The notes under the pieces were generated by a model. It was not told where the DNA came from and made no database searches. It saw only the letters and a program-made list of their open reading frames with translations. This document shows positions 22,885 to 32,255 of a stretch of 64,000 nt of DNA, piece by piece. Location of the stretch: positions 82,171,903 to 82,235,902 of the forward strand of contig NC_135714.1 in the NCBI RefSeq assembly GCF_964656455.1, read 5' to 3'. The DNA is from Halichoerus grypus. Lineage: Eukaryota; Chordata; Mammalia; Carnivora; Phocidae. The position numbers were made by a program, and so were the translations under genes. Position 1 is the first letter of the stretch; each line of letters starts with the position of its first letter.

Positions 22885-23185
22885 GCTGGGCTTCCCAATA
22901 AAGGAATCCAAATCTCTCACCACAACCCACCAGCCCCCACTCCGCTTGGCTGCTACCCCTCTGCCCTTATCTGGAATCACCCTCCCTGAGCTCACATTGG
23001 TCCTACCCTCTGCCCTCTTTTCTATGCCTCATCTCTACCAAGTTTGCTCCGCCTCAGGACCTTTGTATTGGCTGTCATTCCTCCTGGAATGTTTGGCTCC
23101 CAGTTCTTGATACAGATATATCCATTTAGTCGGGTCTCAGGCCAAGTGTCTGCTCAACTCGATCCTCTCCTCTTTACTAGTTGGC
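22885..23185 (+). mobile_element. L2 relic, sense
   Basis: Typical L2 3' coding-region sequence: GCCTCAGGACCTTTGTATTG, TCATTCCTCCTGGAATGTTT, GTCTCAGGCCAAGTGTCTGC, CGATCCTCTCCT. The upstream part (CTCCGCTTGGCTGCTACC) also fits. The L2 reverse-transcriptase frame is not open. Confidence 0.75.
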
Positions 23186-23595
23186 TTTCTCTGCTTCTTC
23201 ATGATTTCTACTCATCATGATAATGTCTAGCTTGTGGCTGGATTTGGTTTGATATGCTTCCAGCTCCGGCTTGACATGATCCTCATTCCAGCAGCAAATT
23301 GACTTAATCTCCATGTCTTTTGGCTTAAATTATCAAAACAGGCCTTCCTATTTGACATCAGACTATGTGTTTCCTGGTCCAGTTGTTCATAGTCATAGGT
23401 AGGGGTTATGGTTGGATAGATTATAAAAGAACGTATAAGGAGGGGAAGTGATAAATCTTGTCTGATACTCTTGTCTCCTGAAGTATTTTTTTGACTTTAT
23501 TATTAAACTATTTTATTAATTCTATTAGTTTTGAAGTGTGTTATTTTGGGTTTCTAAATATTCAAATTTATCATCCAAAAATAGTAATTTTGTTT
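23186..23595. other. Unique AT-rich sequence
   Basis: Nothing recognised. Confidence 0.5.
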
Positions 23596-23612
23596 TCTTT
23601 GTGTGTTTCTTT

Positions 23613-23800
23613 TTTTTAAAGATTTTTATTTATTTATTTGAGAGAGAGAGAGAGCACAAGTGGGGGAAGGGGCAAAGGGAGAGGCAGAAGCAGGCTCCCT
23701 GCTAAGCAGGGAGCCCAATGCAAGGATTGATCCCAGGACCCTGGGATCATGACCTGAGCCGAAGGCAGACACTTAACCAACTGAGGCACCCAGGTGTCCC
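23613..23800 (-). mobile_element. Can-SIN SINE with ~16-bp TSD
   Basis: Reverse copy from TTAAAGATTTTTATTT to GAGGCACCCAGGTGTCCC. TSD TTCTTTGTGTGTTTCTT (23595-23611) against CTCTTTGTGTTTCTT (23802-23816), differing by a GT slip. Confidence 0.94.
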
Positions 23801-23824
23801 ACTCTTTGTGTTTCTTAATCAACC

Positions 23825-24004
23825 AACTGGTGGATAAATAATAATACTGTGCCCCTGGATTTGTTACGATGCTTAAATAAATTAATAAATTAATTAAATA
23901 AATTAATACATGTGAATATGTAAATAAATTAATTAAATAAATTAATACATGTGAAGCACTTAGGACAGTACTTAGCACAGAGCAAACAATAAATATTGAC
24001 TACT
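23825..24004 (+). mobile_element. MIR 3' part expanded by AT-rich tandem duplication
   Basis: The ends match MIR (GTGCCCCTGGATTTGTTACGATG; GAAGCACTTAGGACAGTACT, TTAGCACAGAGCAAACAATA). The AAATTAATAAAT centre has been amplified: two copies of a 39-bp unit ending in ACATGTGAA (23908-23916 and 23947-23955). Confidence 0.65.
23884..23955. repeat. 39-bp tandem duplication
   Basis: The unit AAATAAATTAATTAAATAAA...ACATGTGAA occurs twice, with near identity over about 33 bp and a 4-bp TATG joint. Confidence 0.9.
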
Positions 24005-24029
24005 GTTATTATTATTATTATTATTATTA
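24005..24029. repeat. (TTA)n microsatellite
   Basis: About eight TTA units directly after the MIR 3' end, probably grown from its tail. Confidence 0.95.
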
Positions 24030-24329
24030 ATTTTCATGGCATGTTCTTTTGCAGGACTTTAAAACTTGGAATAAAATGTGAGAGGTTGATAGACTAAAGA
24101 TAGCAAGTATGAGAAGCTATCAGAAATATGAAAATATAAGAGATGATAATATTTTTAAATCTTAAATTATAAGCAGGTGATTTGGTTAGAAAGACTGAAA
24201 GAAATATTATATTTAAAAACTGACTTTACATGTTTTCACTGGGCAATATTTTTCAGGAAGATATCTGCTTTCTTTCCTACTTCTTTCGACCATTATGATC
24301 AACATTCACTAAGGACCTACTACTTGCCA

Positions 24330-24760
24330 GGCCTTAATCCACATGATAAGCATCTCAGATTGTGTTCCCCAGAAGTGGATCCTGAGATAAGGATATGAGT
24401 GTAAATAGTTTGAGTTCATTTGAGTGATCCCAGAATGCATAGTTAAGAGCATGGGAAAGTGAAATAGGGAAGGAAGGAAGCCAATAAAAGGGGTTATTGT
24501 ATAGATTACTGCTCTGAGGATCAAAGTCCAAGCCCACCAGGAACTCTGGGACTCAGCCTGTCTCAGAGTCACTCCAACTGGGGGACAAGGTTACTGTTCC
24601 TGGAAGGTGCTACATCAGGGGCACTTGCAGCCTATCTAGCATGTAGACTGGCAGACTCTGGTCACCAGAGAAAGCCAAAGGCCAAGAGTCAAACATGCTG
24701 ACTGTTGGAAGTGCTCAGATGGGCATGCAGAGAAGATATGGACAGGAAAAGAATAGCACT
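24330..24760. other. Possible old interspersed repeat, unassigned
   Basis: Words such as CCCCAGAAGTGGATCCTGAG and GGAACTCTGGGACTCAGCC look familiar from dispersed mammalian sequence, but I cannot name a family. A reverse 87-codon frame (24309-24572) has no motif. Confidence 0.3.
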
Positions 24761-24825
24761 AGCTATAATACAGAGTCAAAGATGGCTTCTCTCTTCAAGA
24801 CACTCTAAGCTCTGTAGAGAAATTA

Positions 24826-24857
24826 AAAACAAAACAAAACAAACAAACAAACAAAAC
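24826..24857. repeat. (AAAAC)n/(AAAC)n simple repeat
   Basis: Alternating AAAAC and AAAC units over about 32 bp. Confidence 0.95.
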
Positions 24858-24960
24858 CTCTCTGAAGTACCTAATTGCATGTGACATGTTTTTCTGCTGA
24901 GTGTTTAATAAATTGCCTAGGCACGTTTATAAGCTTACAATTAAAAAGCAAACTTTTTTT

Positions 24961-25170
24961 TAGGGATGACTGGGTGGCTCAGTCAGTTAAGCATCCAACT
25001 CTTGATTTTAGCTCAAGTCATGATCTCAGGTTCATGAGATCGAATCCCACCTCAGGTTCTGCTCTGGGCGTGGAGACTGCTTGGTATTCTCTTTCTCTCC
25101 CTCTCCATCTGCCCCTCGTCCTCCATGCAAGCACTCTCTCTCTCTCTCTAAAAAAAATAATAATAATTTA
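24961..25170 (+). mobile_element. Can-SIN SINE, older subfamily
   Basis: Forward copy: GGGATGACTGGGTGGCTCAGT head, CATCCAACTCTTGATTTTAG, CT run at 25131-25149, then a TAATAATAATTTAAAAA tail. A weak TSD may be AAAAAGCAAACT (24943-24954) versus AAAAAGTCAACT (25174-25185). Confidence 0.95.
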
Positions 25171-25314
25171 AAAAAAAAGTCAACTGTGAAAAATAGCTAC
25201 ATGAGCAGTTTACTGACAGTCTATGGGCTAAGGTTATATAAAATTTGTTAAGACGAAATTGATTTTATTGCAAATTCACAACCATTGCAAATGTTAGCTG
25301 TCTCTCATAGTTGT

Positions 25315-25412
25315 TTTGATGGTTCAGTTAAAGAAGATAAACAAGATACGAAATACTTAAAACAGTGCCTAACACATGTAATCAGTCAATATATGTTTAT
25401 AAAATATAAGCT
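25315..25412 (+). mobile_element. MIR 3' fragment
   Basis: GAAATACTTAAAACAGTGCC, TAACACATGTAATCAGTCAA and ATATGTTTAT match the MIR 3' end only. Confidence 0.6.
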
Positions 25413-25489
25413 CCATATATATTCATAGTTAAAATAACAAAATAGTAAAAATGAAATAATATGTATGAGCTACATATGGTAAGATATAT

Positions 25490-26075
25490 CATTACTCAAA
25501 CATATTTGCTGACCCGTCCTCATAAGGGGATCAAACTTCAGACTTGACTACACAACTGTTTCGATCAATGAAATGTGAGTGGAACTAACATGAAACACTT
25601 TCAAAAAATGGTTTAAGAGACATCATTTGCGGGGCACCTGGGTGGTTCAATCATTAAGCGTCTGCCTTCGGCTCAGGTCATGATCTCAGGGTCCTGGGAT
25701 CGAGCCCCACATCGGGCTCCCTGCTTGGTGGGAAGCCTGCTTCTCCCTCTCCCACTCCCCCTGCTTGTGTTCCCTCTCTCGCTGTCTCTCTCTCTGTCAA
25801 ATAAATAAAATCTTTTTTTAAAAAAAGAGAGAGACATCATTTGGTCCAACATTGTTCTTTTCTAAGGCAAGACCAGCATATCCCAGGTTGATGTTTCTCT
25901 TTCATCTTCAGTCTCCAGATGAAGACAAAACAGGGCATCAAGCTTACTCATAATGGTCATGTAACCTGAACAAGAAATAATCCTGTTACTGAAAGCCACT
26001 AAAACTTAGGGGCTGTTTATTATTGTTTATTACCACAACATAATGCAGCCTAAGCTGACTGATAGAACACTGATA
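25490..26075 (+). mobile_element. MLT1-type MaLR LTR, split by a SINE
   Basis: Left part: ATATTTGCTGACCCGTCCTC, GATCAATGAAATGTGAGTGG. Right part: GCCACTAAAACTTAGGGGCT, GTTTATTACCACAACATAAT and GCCTAAGCTGACTGATAGAA, which is the usual MaLR 3' end. The Can-SIN at 25630-25829 separates them. No internal viral sequence. Confidence 0.7.
25630..25829 (+). mobile_element. Can-SIN SINE with 14-bp TSD
   Basis: Forward copy, young type (CGTCTGCCTTCGGCTCAGG), near consensus, with AAATAAATAAAATC tail. Perfect TSD AGAGACATCATTTG at 25616-25629 and 25830-25843. It lies inside a MaLR LTR. Confidence 0.98.
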
Positions 26076-26297
26076 AAAAAAATTTATGCGCATAAGTACA
26101 TATTCTAAATTCTCTGAATACAAAGGGAAGTTAGAAATCATCTAGTCAAACTAGGAGGCTGTAATGTCTCTGGAGAAGGAAAAGCAAGTAGCTATAGGCA
26201 TAACATTTAAAGCAGTCGTTCTCAAAACTATCTAAACTAATGTCCTATATTTAGAAAAATTACTTCTTTAATACACTGAAATGAAATTCATATGTTA

Positions 26298-26680
26298 TGT
26301 ATTTATAGGTCTGATTCTGCTTTTTGTTTGTTTATTCATTTATTTGTTTTTTTTAGATCCCACATATGAGTGAAACAAAAAGCAGAACCAGACCTGTAAA
26401 TACAGAGAAGAAACTGAAGGTTGCCAGAGGGGAGGGGGTAAGGGATAGGCAAAATGGGTGAAGGAGAGCGGGAGATACAGACTTCCAGTTATGGAAAGAG
26501 TAGGTCACAGGAATAAAAGATACAGCATAGGGGATATAGTCAATGATATTGTAATAGCGCTGTATGGTGACAGATGGTAGCTACACTTGTGGTGGGCATA
26601 GCACAATGTATAGAGATGCTGAATCACTATGTTGTACACCTGAGACTAATGTAATACTGTATGTCAACTATATATGATAT
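26298..26680 (+). mobile_element. L1 3' end with inverted 5' segment (twin priming)
   Basis: 26373-26680 is L1 ORF2 end/3'UTR in sense direction: GGTTGCCAGAGGGGAGGG, GACTTCCAGTTATGGAAAGA, GGGGATATAGTCAATGATAT, CTATGTTGTACACCTGAGAC. 26298-26372 is L1 sequence lying just upstream, but inverted (its complement reads CTCATATGTGGGATCTAAAA). The two parts share 32 bp (26298-26329 and 26373-26404, 30 of 32 complementary). This is the arrangement produced by twin priming during L1 reverse transcription. Flanks ATATGTTATG (26290) and ATATGATATG (26672) may be a worn TSD. The tail is not a clean poly(A). Confidence 0.75.
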
Positions 26681-26864
26681 GAGTGTACCTGCTACCCTTA
26701 GTCTATCAAGCTCTCACATTTTATTCCAAACACTGTGACCCAATAACACACATAACATTTAAAAATCCTAAACAATATTCTATTATAAAAAGGAGAAATA
26801 AAAGGAAACTGATTTATAAAGTAAAATATATTTCAGTGTTATTATAATTAAATAACATGTATTT

Positions 26865-27044
26865 TGGGGCACCTGGGTGGCTCAGTCATTAAGCGTCTGC
26901 CTTCGGCTCAGGTCATGATCCTGGAATCCTGGGATCGAGTCCCACATCGGGCTTCCTACTCAGCGGGGAGCTTGCTTCTCCCTCTGACCTTCACCCCACT
27001 TGTGCTCTCTCTCTCTCTCTCAAATAAATAAAATCTTTTTAAAA
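26865..27044 (+). mobile_element. Can-SIN SINE with 11-bp TSD
   Basis: Forward copy, young type, slightly shortened in its central region (CCTCTGACCTTCACCCCAC). TSD AACATGTATTT at 26854-26864 and 27045-27055. Confidence 0.97.
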
Positions 27045-27055
27045 AACATGTATTT

Positions 27056-27455
27056 CAATAAGTAAGTATATAGACATGACTATACTTGAAGACACCTACA
27101 TAATACAAAAGAAGTATAGGAAAATGTGTTTAGAGATCCAAGAAGCTACTGGAATAAAAAAATAGTGGTGAGACATAAAGTAACAGAGCAGACTTGTTAA
27201 TTTGATAAAGAGAAAAATAACCTTAATTGAGGTAGTAATAACAAGATAAGATAAATTATAGGCCGTGCAAAGGAGAAAACGCAGAAATACAATATTTTTT
27301 ATAAATAATCTGGGCCATACTTATAACTCTTATGTCAAAATAATATACTTCTCTCATAACATGTTATGGATATTTTAAAAAAAAAGCACCACAGAAAATG
27401 CATCTATTTTACAATCTCAATACATATCAATAATTATGTAGACAAATAAATTTAT
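27056..27455. other. AT-rich unique sequence
   Basis: Nothing recognised. Confidence 0.5.
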
Positions 27456-27613
27456 TGTATGCAAAAAGACCTTAGGCAGACTTAGGAATACTACTCAGCA
27501 ATAAAAATGATGAACTATTGACATATGCAACAACTTAGTTGAAATTGTAAGGCATTATCCTAAGTGAAAGAAGCCAGTATCAAAAAGTTAGATACTGTGT
27601 GATTTCATTTATT

Positions 27614-27805
27614 ATTTATTTATTGATTGATTGATTTTTAAATATTTTATTTATTTATTTGAGAGAAAGAGAGAGAAGTAGAACACAGAGGGAGAAGCAC
27701 ACTCCCCATTGAATGAGAGCCTGATGTGGGGCTCGATCCCAGGACCCTGAGATGGTGATCTGAGCTGAAGGCAGATGCTTAACCGACTAAGCCACCCAGG
27801 TGCCC
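27614..27805 (-). mobile_element. Can-SIN SINE inside an L1, with 18-bp TSD
   Basis: Reverse copy. TSD CTGTGTGATTTCATTTAT at 27595-27612 and 27806-27823, which is L1 sequence. Its right TSD overlaps the left TSD of the next insertion. Confidence 0.97.
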
Positions 27806-27835
27806 CTGTGTGATTTCATTTATATAACATTCTTT

Positions 27836-28182
27836 TTTTTTTTTTTTAATTTTTTTATTGTTATGTTAATCCCCATACATTACATCATTAGTTTTAGATA
27901 TAGTGTTCCATGATTCATTGTTTGTGCATAACACCCAGTGCTCCATGCAGAACGTGCCCTCCTCAATACCCATCACCAGGCTAACCCATCCTCCCACCCC
28001 CCTCCCCTCTAGAACCCTCAGTTTGTTTTTCAGAGTCCATCGTCTCTCATGGTTCTTCTCCCCCTCCGATTTCCCCCCCTTCATTCTTCCCCTCCTGCTA
28101 CATTCTTCTTCTTTTTTTCTTTCTTAACATATATTGCATTATTTGTTTCAGAGGTACAGATCTGAGATTCAACAGTCTTGCA
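27836..28182 (-). mobile_element. Young carnivore L1, 5'-truncated, with 15-bp TSD
   Basis: Reverse orientation: T-run tail at 27836-27848, then the carnivore L1 3' end (complement reads GATGTAATGTATGGGGATTA, AACAATGAATCATGGAACAC, TTATGCACAAACAATG). Only about 347 bp were copied. Perfect TSD TATATAACATTCTTT at 27821-27835 and 28183-28197. Clean tail and TSD point to recent insertion. A 72-codon reverse frame (27866-28084) is 3'-end L1 sequence, not a gene. Confidence 0.93.
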
Positions 28183-28390
28183 TATATAACATTCTTTAAA
28201 AAGGCAAAAACTGACCTTAATGGAGAACAGATCACTCATTGTCAGGGATTTGGAATGGGAGAAGCATGTGAGCACAAAGGAGTAGGCTGAAGTAGTTTTT
28301 TTGAGAAATAAAACTATTCTTTGTCCTGGTTGTGGTGCTGGTCACATGGAATCTATACATGTGCTAAAACTCATATGTGTATGAGAGAGA

Positions 28391-28710
28391 CGGCTCTGGG
28401 CTGGTAGGCTAGAGACCCAGGAGAGTCAATGGTACAGATGAAATGTGAAGACAGTCTGTTGAAGAAGTCCCTCTTGCTCAGGGAGGCTGGTCTTCTGTTT
28501 TATTCAGGCCTTCAACTGACTTTGAGGCCCACCCATATTATGGAGGGCAATCTGCTTTACCCAGAGTTCACTATCTAACATGTTAACATTAATCTCATTC
28601 AATATCACTATCCAAGTTGACACATAAAAGTAACCATCACAACCATGGAAGCCATATCCTAACAATGGGAAATTGACGATGAAATGGAAAAAAGAAAAAG
28701 TAATATAAGA
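28391..28710. other. Unique sequence
   Basis: Nothing recognised; a 72-codon reverse frame at 28504-28722 has no motif. Confidence 0.5.
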
Positions 28711-28722
28711 AGTCACGGTCAA

Positions 28723-28920
28723 GGGGTGCCTGGGTGGCTCAGGCAGTTAAGTGTCCGACTTAATTTCAGCTCATGTCATGGTCTCAGAGTCATGAGATCG
28801 AGCCCCACGATGGGCTCTGTGCTTGGCATGGAGCCTGATTGGAATTCTCTCTCTGCTTCTCCCTCACCCCTTCCCCATGTGCTTGCTCTCTCTCTCTCTC
28901 TCTCTCTCAAAAAATAAAAA
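28723..28920 (+). mobile_element. Can-SIN SINE, older subfamily, with 12-bp TSD
   Basis: Forward copy: GGGTGCCTGGGTGGCTCAGG, CCGACTTAATTTCAGCTCAT, CT run at 28885-28908, AAAAAATAAAA tail. TSD AGTCACGGTCAA (28711-28722) versus AGTCATGGTCAA (28921-28932). Confidence 0.96.
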
Positions 28921-29164
28921 AGTCATGGTCAAATCAAGAAGCACACTAATAATAAGTAAACAAATTATTTTGATTTACTTTCATTTTTCTTACCATTTGA
29001 CTTCAATATTTAAAGAGTATGTGATAGAAGAAAAACAATTCTTAAAACAGACTTTATTAATGAAATTTAGTGATATTTCTATATTTTGTCTGTTCATGCA
29101 TTTAATAATGCTAATTCTAAGTCAGTCTGTTAAGGAACTCTCAAATTCTCAAATCTCTTTCATT

Positions 29165-29400
29165 CCAGGTAGTCCTTGCTTTACACAGTACTGTGCTAAC
29201 TGAAACTCTGCATTCCAGAATTGTGCAAAGTGGGGACTTGGTTCCAAGATGCACAGGTTTCAATTAAAATGGTGCTGTGCAAAGCACATTACTGGTTACA
29301 GTAATTCCTAAAGCTGACTTTAGTAAAATTTTGAGTGAATGATTTAAGAAATCATTCACTCAAAATTACATATTTTCTGTAGTTTCTTTGGTTCCCATTA
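29165..29400. mobile_element. Possible DNA-transposon relic with perfect hairpin
   Basis: Starts with CAGGTAGTCCTTGCTTTACA, similar to ends of Tigger-type elements (CAGG, pyrimidine, GCTTTAC), followed by GAATTGTGCAAAGTGGGGAC. A 19-bp perfect inverted repeat lies at 29327-29345 and 29349-29367. Family assignment is uncertain. Confidence 0.4.
29327..29367. repeat. Perfect 19-bp palindrome, 3-bp loop
   Basis: AATTTTGAGTGAATGATTT, AAG, AAATCATTCACTCAAAATT. No mismatch in either arm. Confidence 0.97.
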
Positions 29401-29514
29401 GTTTTCTCATTGCTGCTTTATATAAAAACTAATAACCCCTGTAAACCTGATTCTCAAGGTAATAGGAACAGGAGAATTATCAGGAGACACTGTTGCCTTT
29501 AAAATAAACTAGCT

Positions 29515-29722
29515 TGGGGCACGTGGGTGGCTCAGTCGGTTAAGCGTCTGCCTTCAGCTCAGGTCATGATCCCAGGGTCCTGAGATCCAGCCCTGCATCA
29601 GGCTCCCTGCTCAGCGGAGAGTCTGCTTCTCCCTTTTTCTCTCCCTCGGCCTCTCCCCCTGCTTGTGCTTGCTCTTCCTCTCTCAAGTAAATAAATAAAA
29701 CCTTTAAAAAAATAAAATAAAT
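29515..29722 (+). mobile_element. Can-SIN SINE with 14-bp TSD
   Basis: Forward copy with head GGGGCACGTGGGTGGCTCAG and younger body. Tail mixes AAATAAATAAAACC and AATAAAATAA. TSD AAAATAAACTAGCT at 29501-29514 and 29723-29736. Confidence 0.96.
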
Positions 29723-29736
29723 AAAATAAACTAGCT

Positions 29737-30169
29737 CTAGGACAGATAGAGGGTGAAAACTACGTCCTTGAAGTCATACAGTAAGTGTGCCATGTGATTC
29801 AGCTCATGGGCGATAGATACGCTGCTGTTTTGTTTATTTTAAAATTTTGTGTCTAAGCTAAACTTTCATAATACATCGCCAAGACAGTGCGGTTGTGATT
29901 CATGTAAGTGTTTGGTATCCACTAAAATGACAATTTACTACTTCAGTTATGCTTTTCATAACATCATTCATTTTGGATCATTCAATTAGTAAAGACAGTG
30001 GGGTCCTTGATTATAAGACACTGTCACTATTTCTGGAAAAACATAAAGGAATGTGCTTCTCAATGACTGTTTATCACTTGATAATTACAGAGCCCTTGCA
30101 ACTATTCTCTATATTTCAAGAACTCCTATTTTTTTCCTCAGGATCCAGCAGTTCTTTGTTTTAATTTAT
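29737..30169. other. Unique sequence
   Basis: Repeat-free, no gene recognised. The 71-codon forward frame 29949-30164 is featureless. Confidence 0.5.
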
Positions 30170-30930
30170 TTTCCTCTTAAATACCTCCTGCTATTTAAGC
30201 AATAATTCCTTCTAAATCAATTGTTAGCTGCAGTTAATGACCGGTTGGTTAATTAATAGCTCAAAGCAAAGCTGAGGGTGTTCCCTGTTCTAAGAAACCA
30301 CCAGACTCTAACTGGGGCATTATTGTTAACGTACCCTGTAATCACCAGCTTCTCACAGCCTCGCTGCCACAGAGTATTTTATTTTAACTTCAAGGGATGA
30401 GGTGAATGGGGAAGGGGTGACAGCATTATAAAATCAATCATAAGGATATACATATTTTTAAATTATCTGCACGTCCAGTTGGATCCATATTTCCGTAGGC
30501 TTCGCCACCAGGCAGGTGGTGAAGGGTTGGCTTGCACGGGTTAGGAAGCTCACGTAACCATAGCGGTTGCCTCCCTTCCACCCCCGGGGCTCTGAGCCCA
30601 GGGGAAGTGCAAGAGCCTCATGGTCTGAAACTCTCCCATCCCAAAGCTCCTAATTGTGCTCCTAATTGCTGCGCTCACTGACAGTGAGAGGAGAGAGACC
30701 GTGCAGCACATTCTCTGCCTGATAAACATATGGTTTACCAGCGACACCTTTTGCACGGCTAATAGAGAGGAAGGAGACGTGCTTGATAATTAGCACAAGG
30801 AACCAAACATCAAGAGTCCTCGGTTCTATTCCTAACACCTTCTGCCTTGTTCTGTGTGATTGCAGGGAAGTAATTAGCAAGTGTGTGCTTCTCGTGCTAA
30901 TAATTCTCACAATCAACAGAAATTAAGAGG
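30170..30930. promoter_or_regulatory. Candidate conserved non-coding element (enhancer-like)
   Basis: Repeat-free, with denser and more even composition than the flanks. It is rich in homeodomain/LIM-type core words: TTAATTAA (30249), GCTCCTAATTG twice in tandem (30646 and 30658, period 12), GATAATTAGC (30784), GTAATTAGC (30870) and GCTAATAATT (30896). AACATATGG (E-box CATATG, 30726) and AATCAATCAT (30432) also occur. No frame is coding. Conservation cannot be seen from one sequence, so the regulatory reading is inference. Confidence 0.35.
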
Positions 30931-32080
30931 CGTTGAGTATTCACCAAGACCAGAAAAGCATCTAGAGGTGCTTTAAGGCCCTAGAATTTTGCCTTCTCTA
31001 GAAATACATTTATGAACATGTTACCCGAGAATGAGTGTCAGGCAGATATTTTGTGTTACTGGAGTAAGGCTTTGATTTTTCTAGGCCCTCCTTTTCCCCA
31101 TCAACTCCTTGAGAGGGTATTGGCAAGATGGCTTTGATTATGTCATCTGATCCTCTGTGTATTTCCAAGACATTAAGATAAGCACCAGTAAATAATACTA
31201 CGGAGGGTTAGGATGTGAATATTAGTCAATCTTTTTCCTTCTAGAGTTCCATGGAATAGACGATTGCTGGATGAAACAGGATATTACCGTGGAATCCTAA
31301 ATCTCATACCCTGACTTAAAAGACTTGCTGACCACACAGTGACGTGGGCTTTTTTAGATGACGATGGAGGAGGAGACAATGGTGGAGCTAGATGCAGGAA
31401 GGAAAAGCAGGGCTCTTCATGGATAGGGAAGACTCTGAAAGGGAAGAGCCATGGAAGATACACCAACGTTGAAGGAAGAAAAGATGAACACGAAAGATAT
31501 TGTCAAGCGCGAAGCTGGTGAAGTTCACAGTGATGCACTTACTTACACGAGAACCACAAATAATGCTTTTGGTTGAGTGACAGAGGAAATGAGAGCTGGA
31601 GCTCATGTCCTCCGCTCTGTGACAGGATCTCAAGATTGGTTTGCAAGCTCTTGCTTAGATTGTTATTAAAGTTTACCCACTGCAGCTCCAGTTTATCTAT
31701 ATTTTATTATTTTCATGATTTCCAAAATTTCATTATTCACTGAAACTGCCAGATTGCCAGAATAAGCAAAATACAACCATTATGATAATAAATTTCCAAC
31801 AGCCTCCCAGTCTACAGAGATGATTAACAACATAAAAGATTAAAATATCCACAGAAATAACTTTTTAGCTAAACTGAATCTCCAAGCGAATTGCCCTCCC
31901 ATGAGACTTTCTATGATGGTCTAAACTTTGAAATATGATGTTCTCATCAGAGATATAATGGATATTTTTCACTCTGAATCAATAAATAGCCTTCTCAGAT
32001 TTAGGGAGAACAGATTTATTCAAATTTTGGTAGGGGTTTTTCTTTATCACTACTCTTAATATAAATGGAAAAAAATAACT
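30931..32080. other. Unique, repeat-poor sequence
   Basis: No transposon recognised over more than 1 kb. 31330-31520 carries small overlapping frames on both strands without motif. Confidence 0.5.
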
Positions 32081-32084
32081 TTTG

Positions 32085-32255
32085 CTTGCTGAGCAACTAG
32101 TCTATCATAGGTACTGGACCTTATTTCATTTAATTGTGAGAGTAAATCTGCCTGGTGAGTGTTAGTACATACATCTCATTGTGCGTACTGAAGACACTAA
32201 GGTTCCAGCACAGAACCAGTTTCAAGCACAGGTCTGGCCTTCTCCACCACCATTC
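32085..32255 (-). mobile_element. MIR relic
   Basis: TCTATCATAGGTACTGGACC, TTATTTCATTTAATTGTGAG, CTGAAGACACTAAGGTTCCA and CAGAACCAGTTTCAAGCACA follow the complement of MIR. Confidence 0.65.

Larger units (their letters stand above)
27460..28390 (+). mobile_element. Old L1 3' end hosting two later insertions
   Basis: Outer pieces match the end of an L1M: ATACTACTCAGCAATAAAAA, GTGAAAGAAGCCAGTATC and ACTGTGTGATTTCATTTAT left of the insertions; AAAGGCAAAAACTGACCT, GAACAGATCACTCATTGTCA, CCTGGTTGTGGTGCTGGTCA, ATACATGTGCTAAAACTCAT to the right. Removing the SINE and the young L1 with their TSDs restores one colinear element. Confidence 0.85.
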
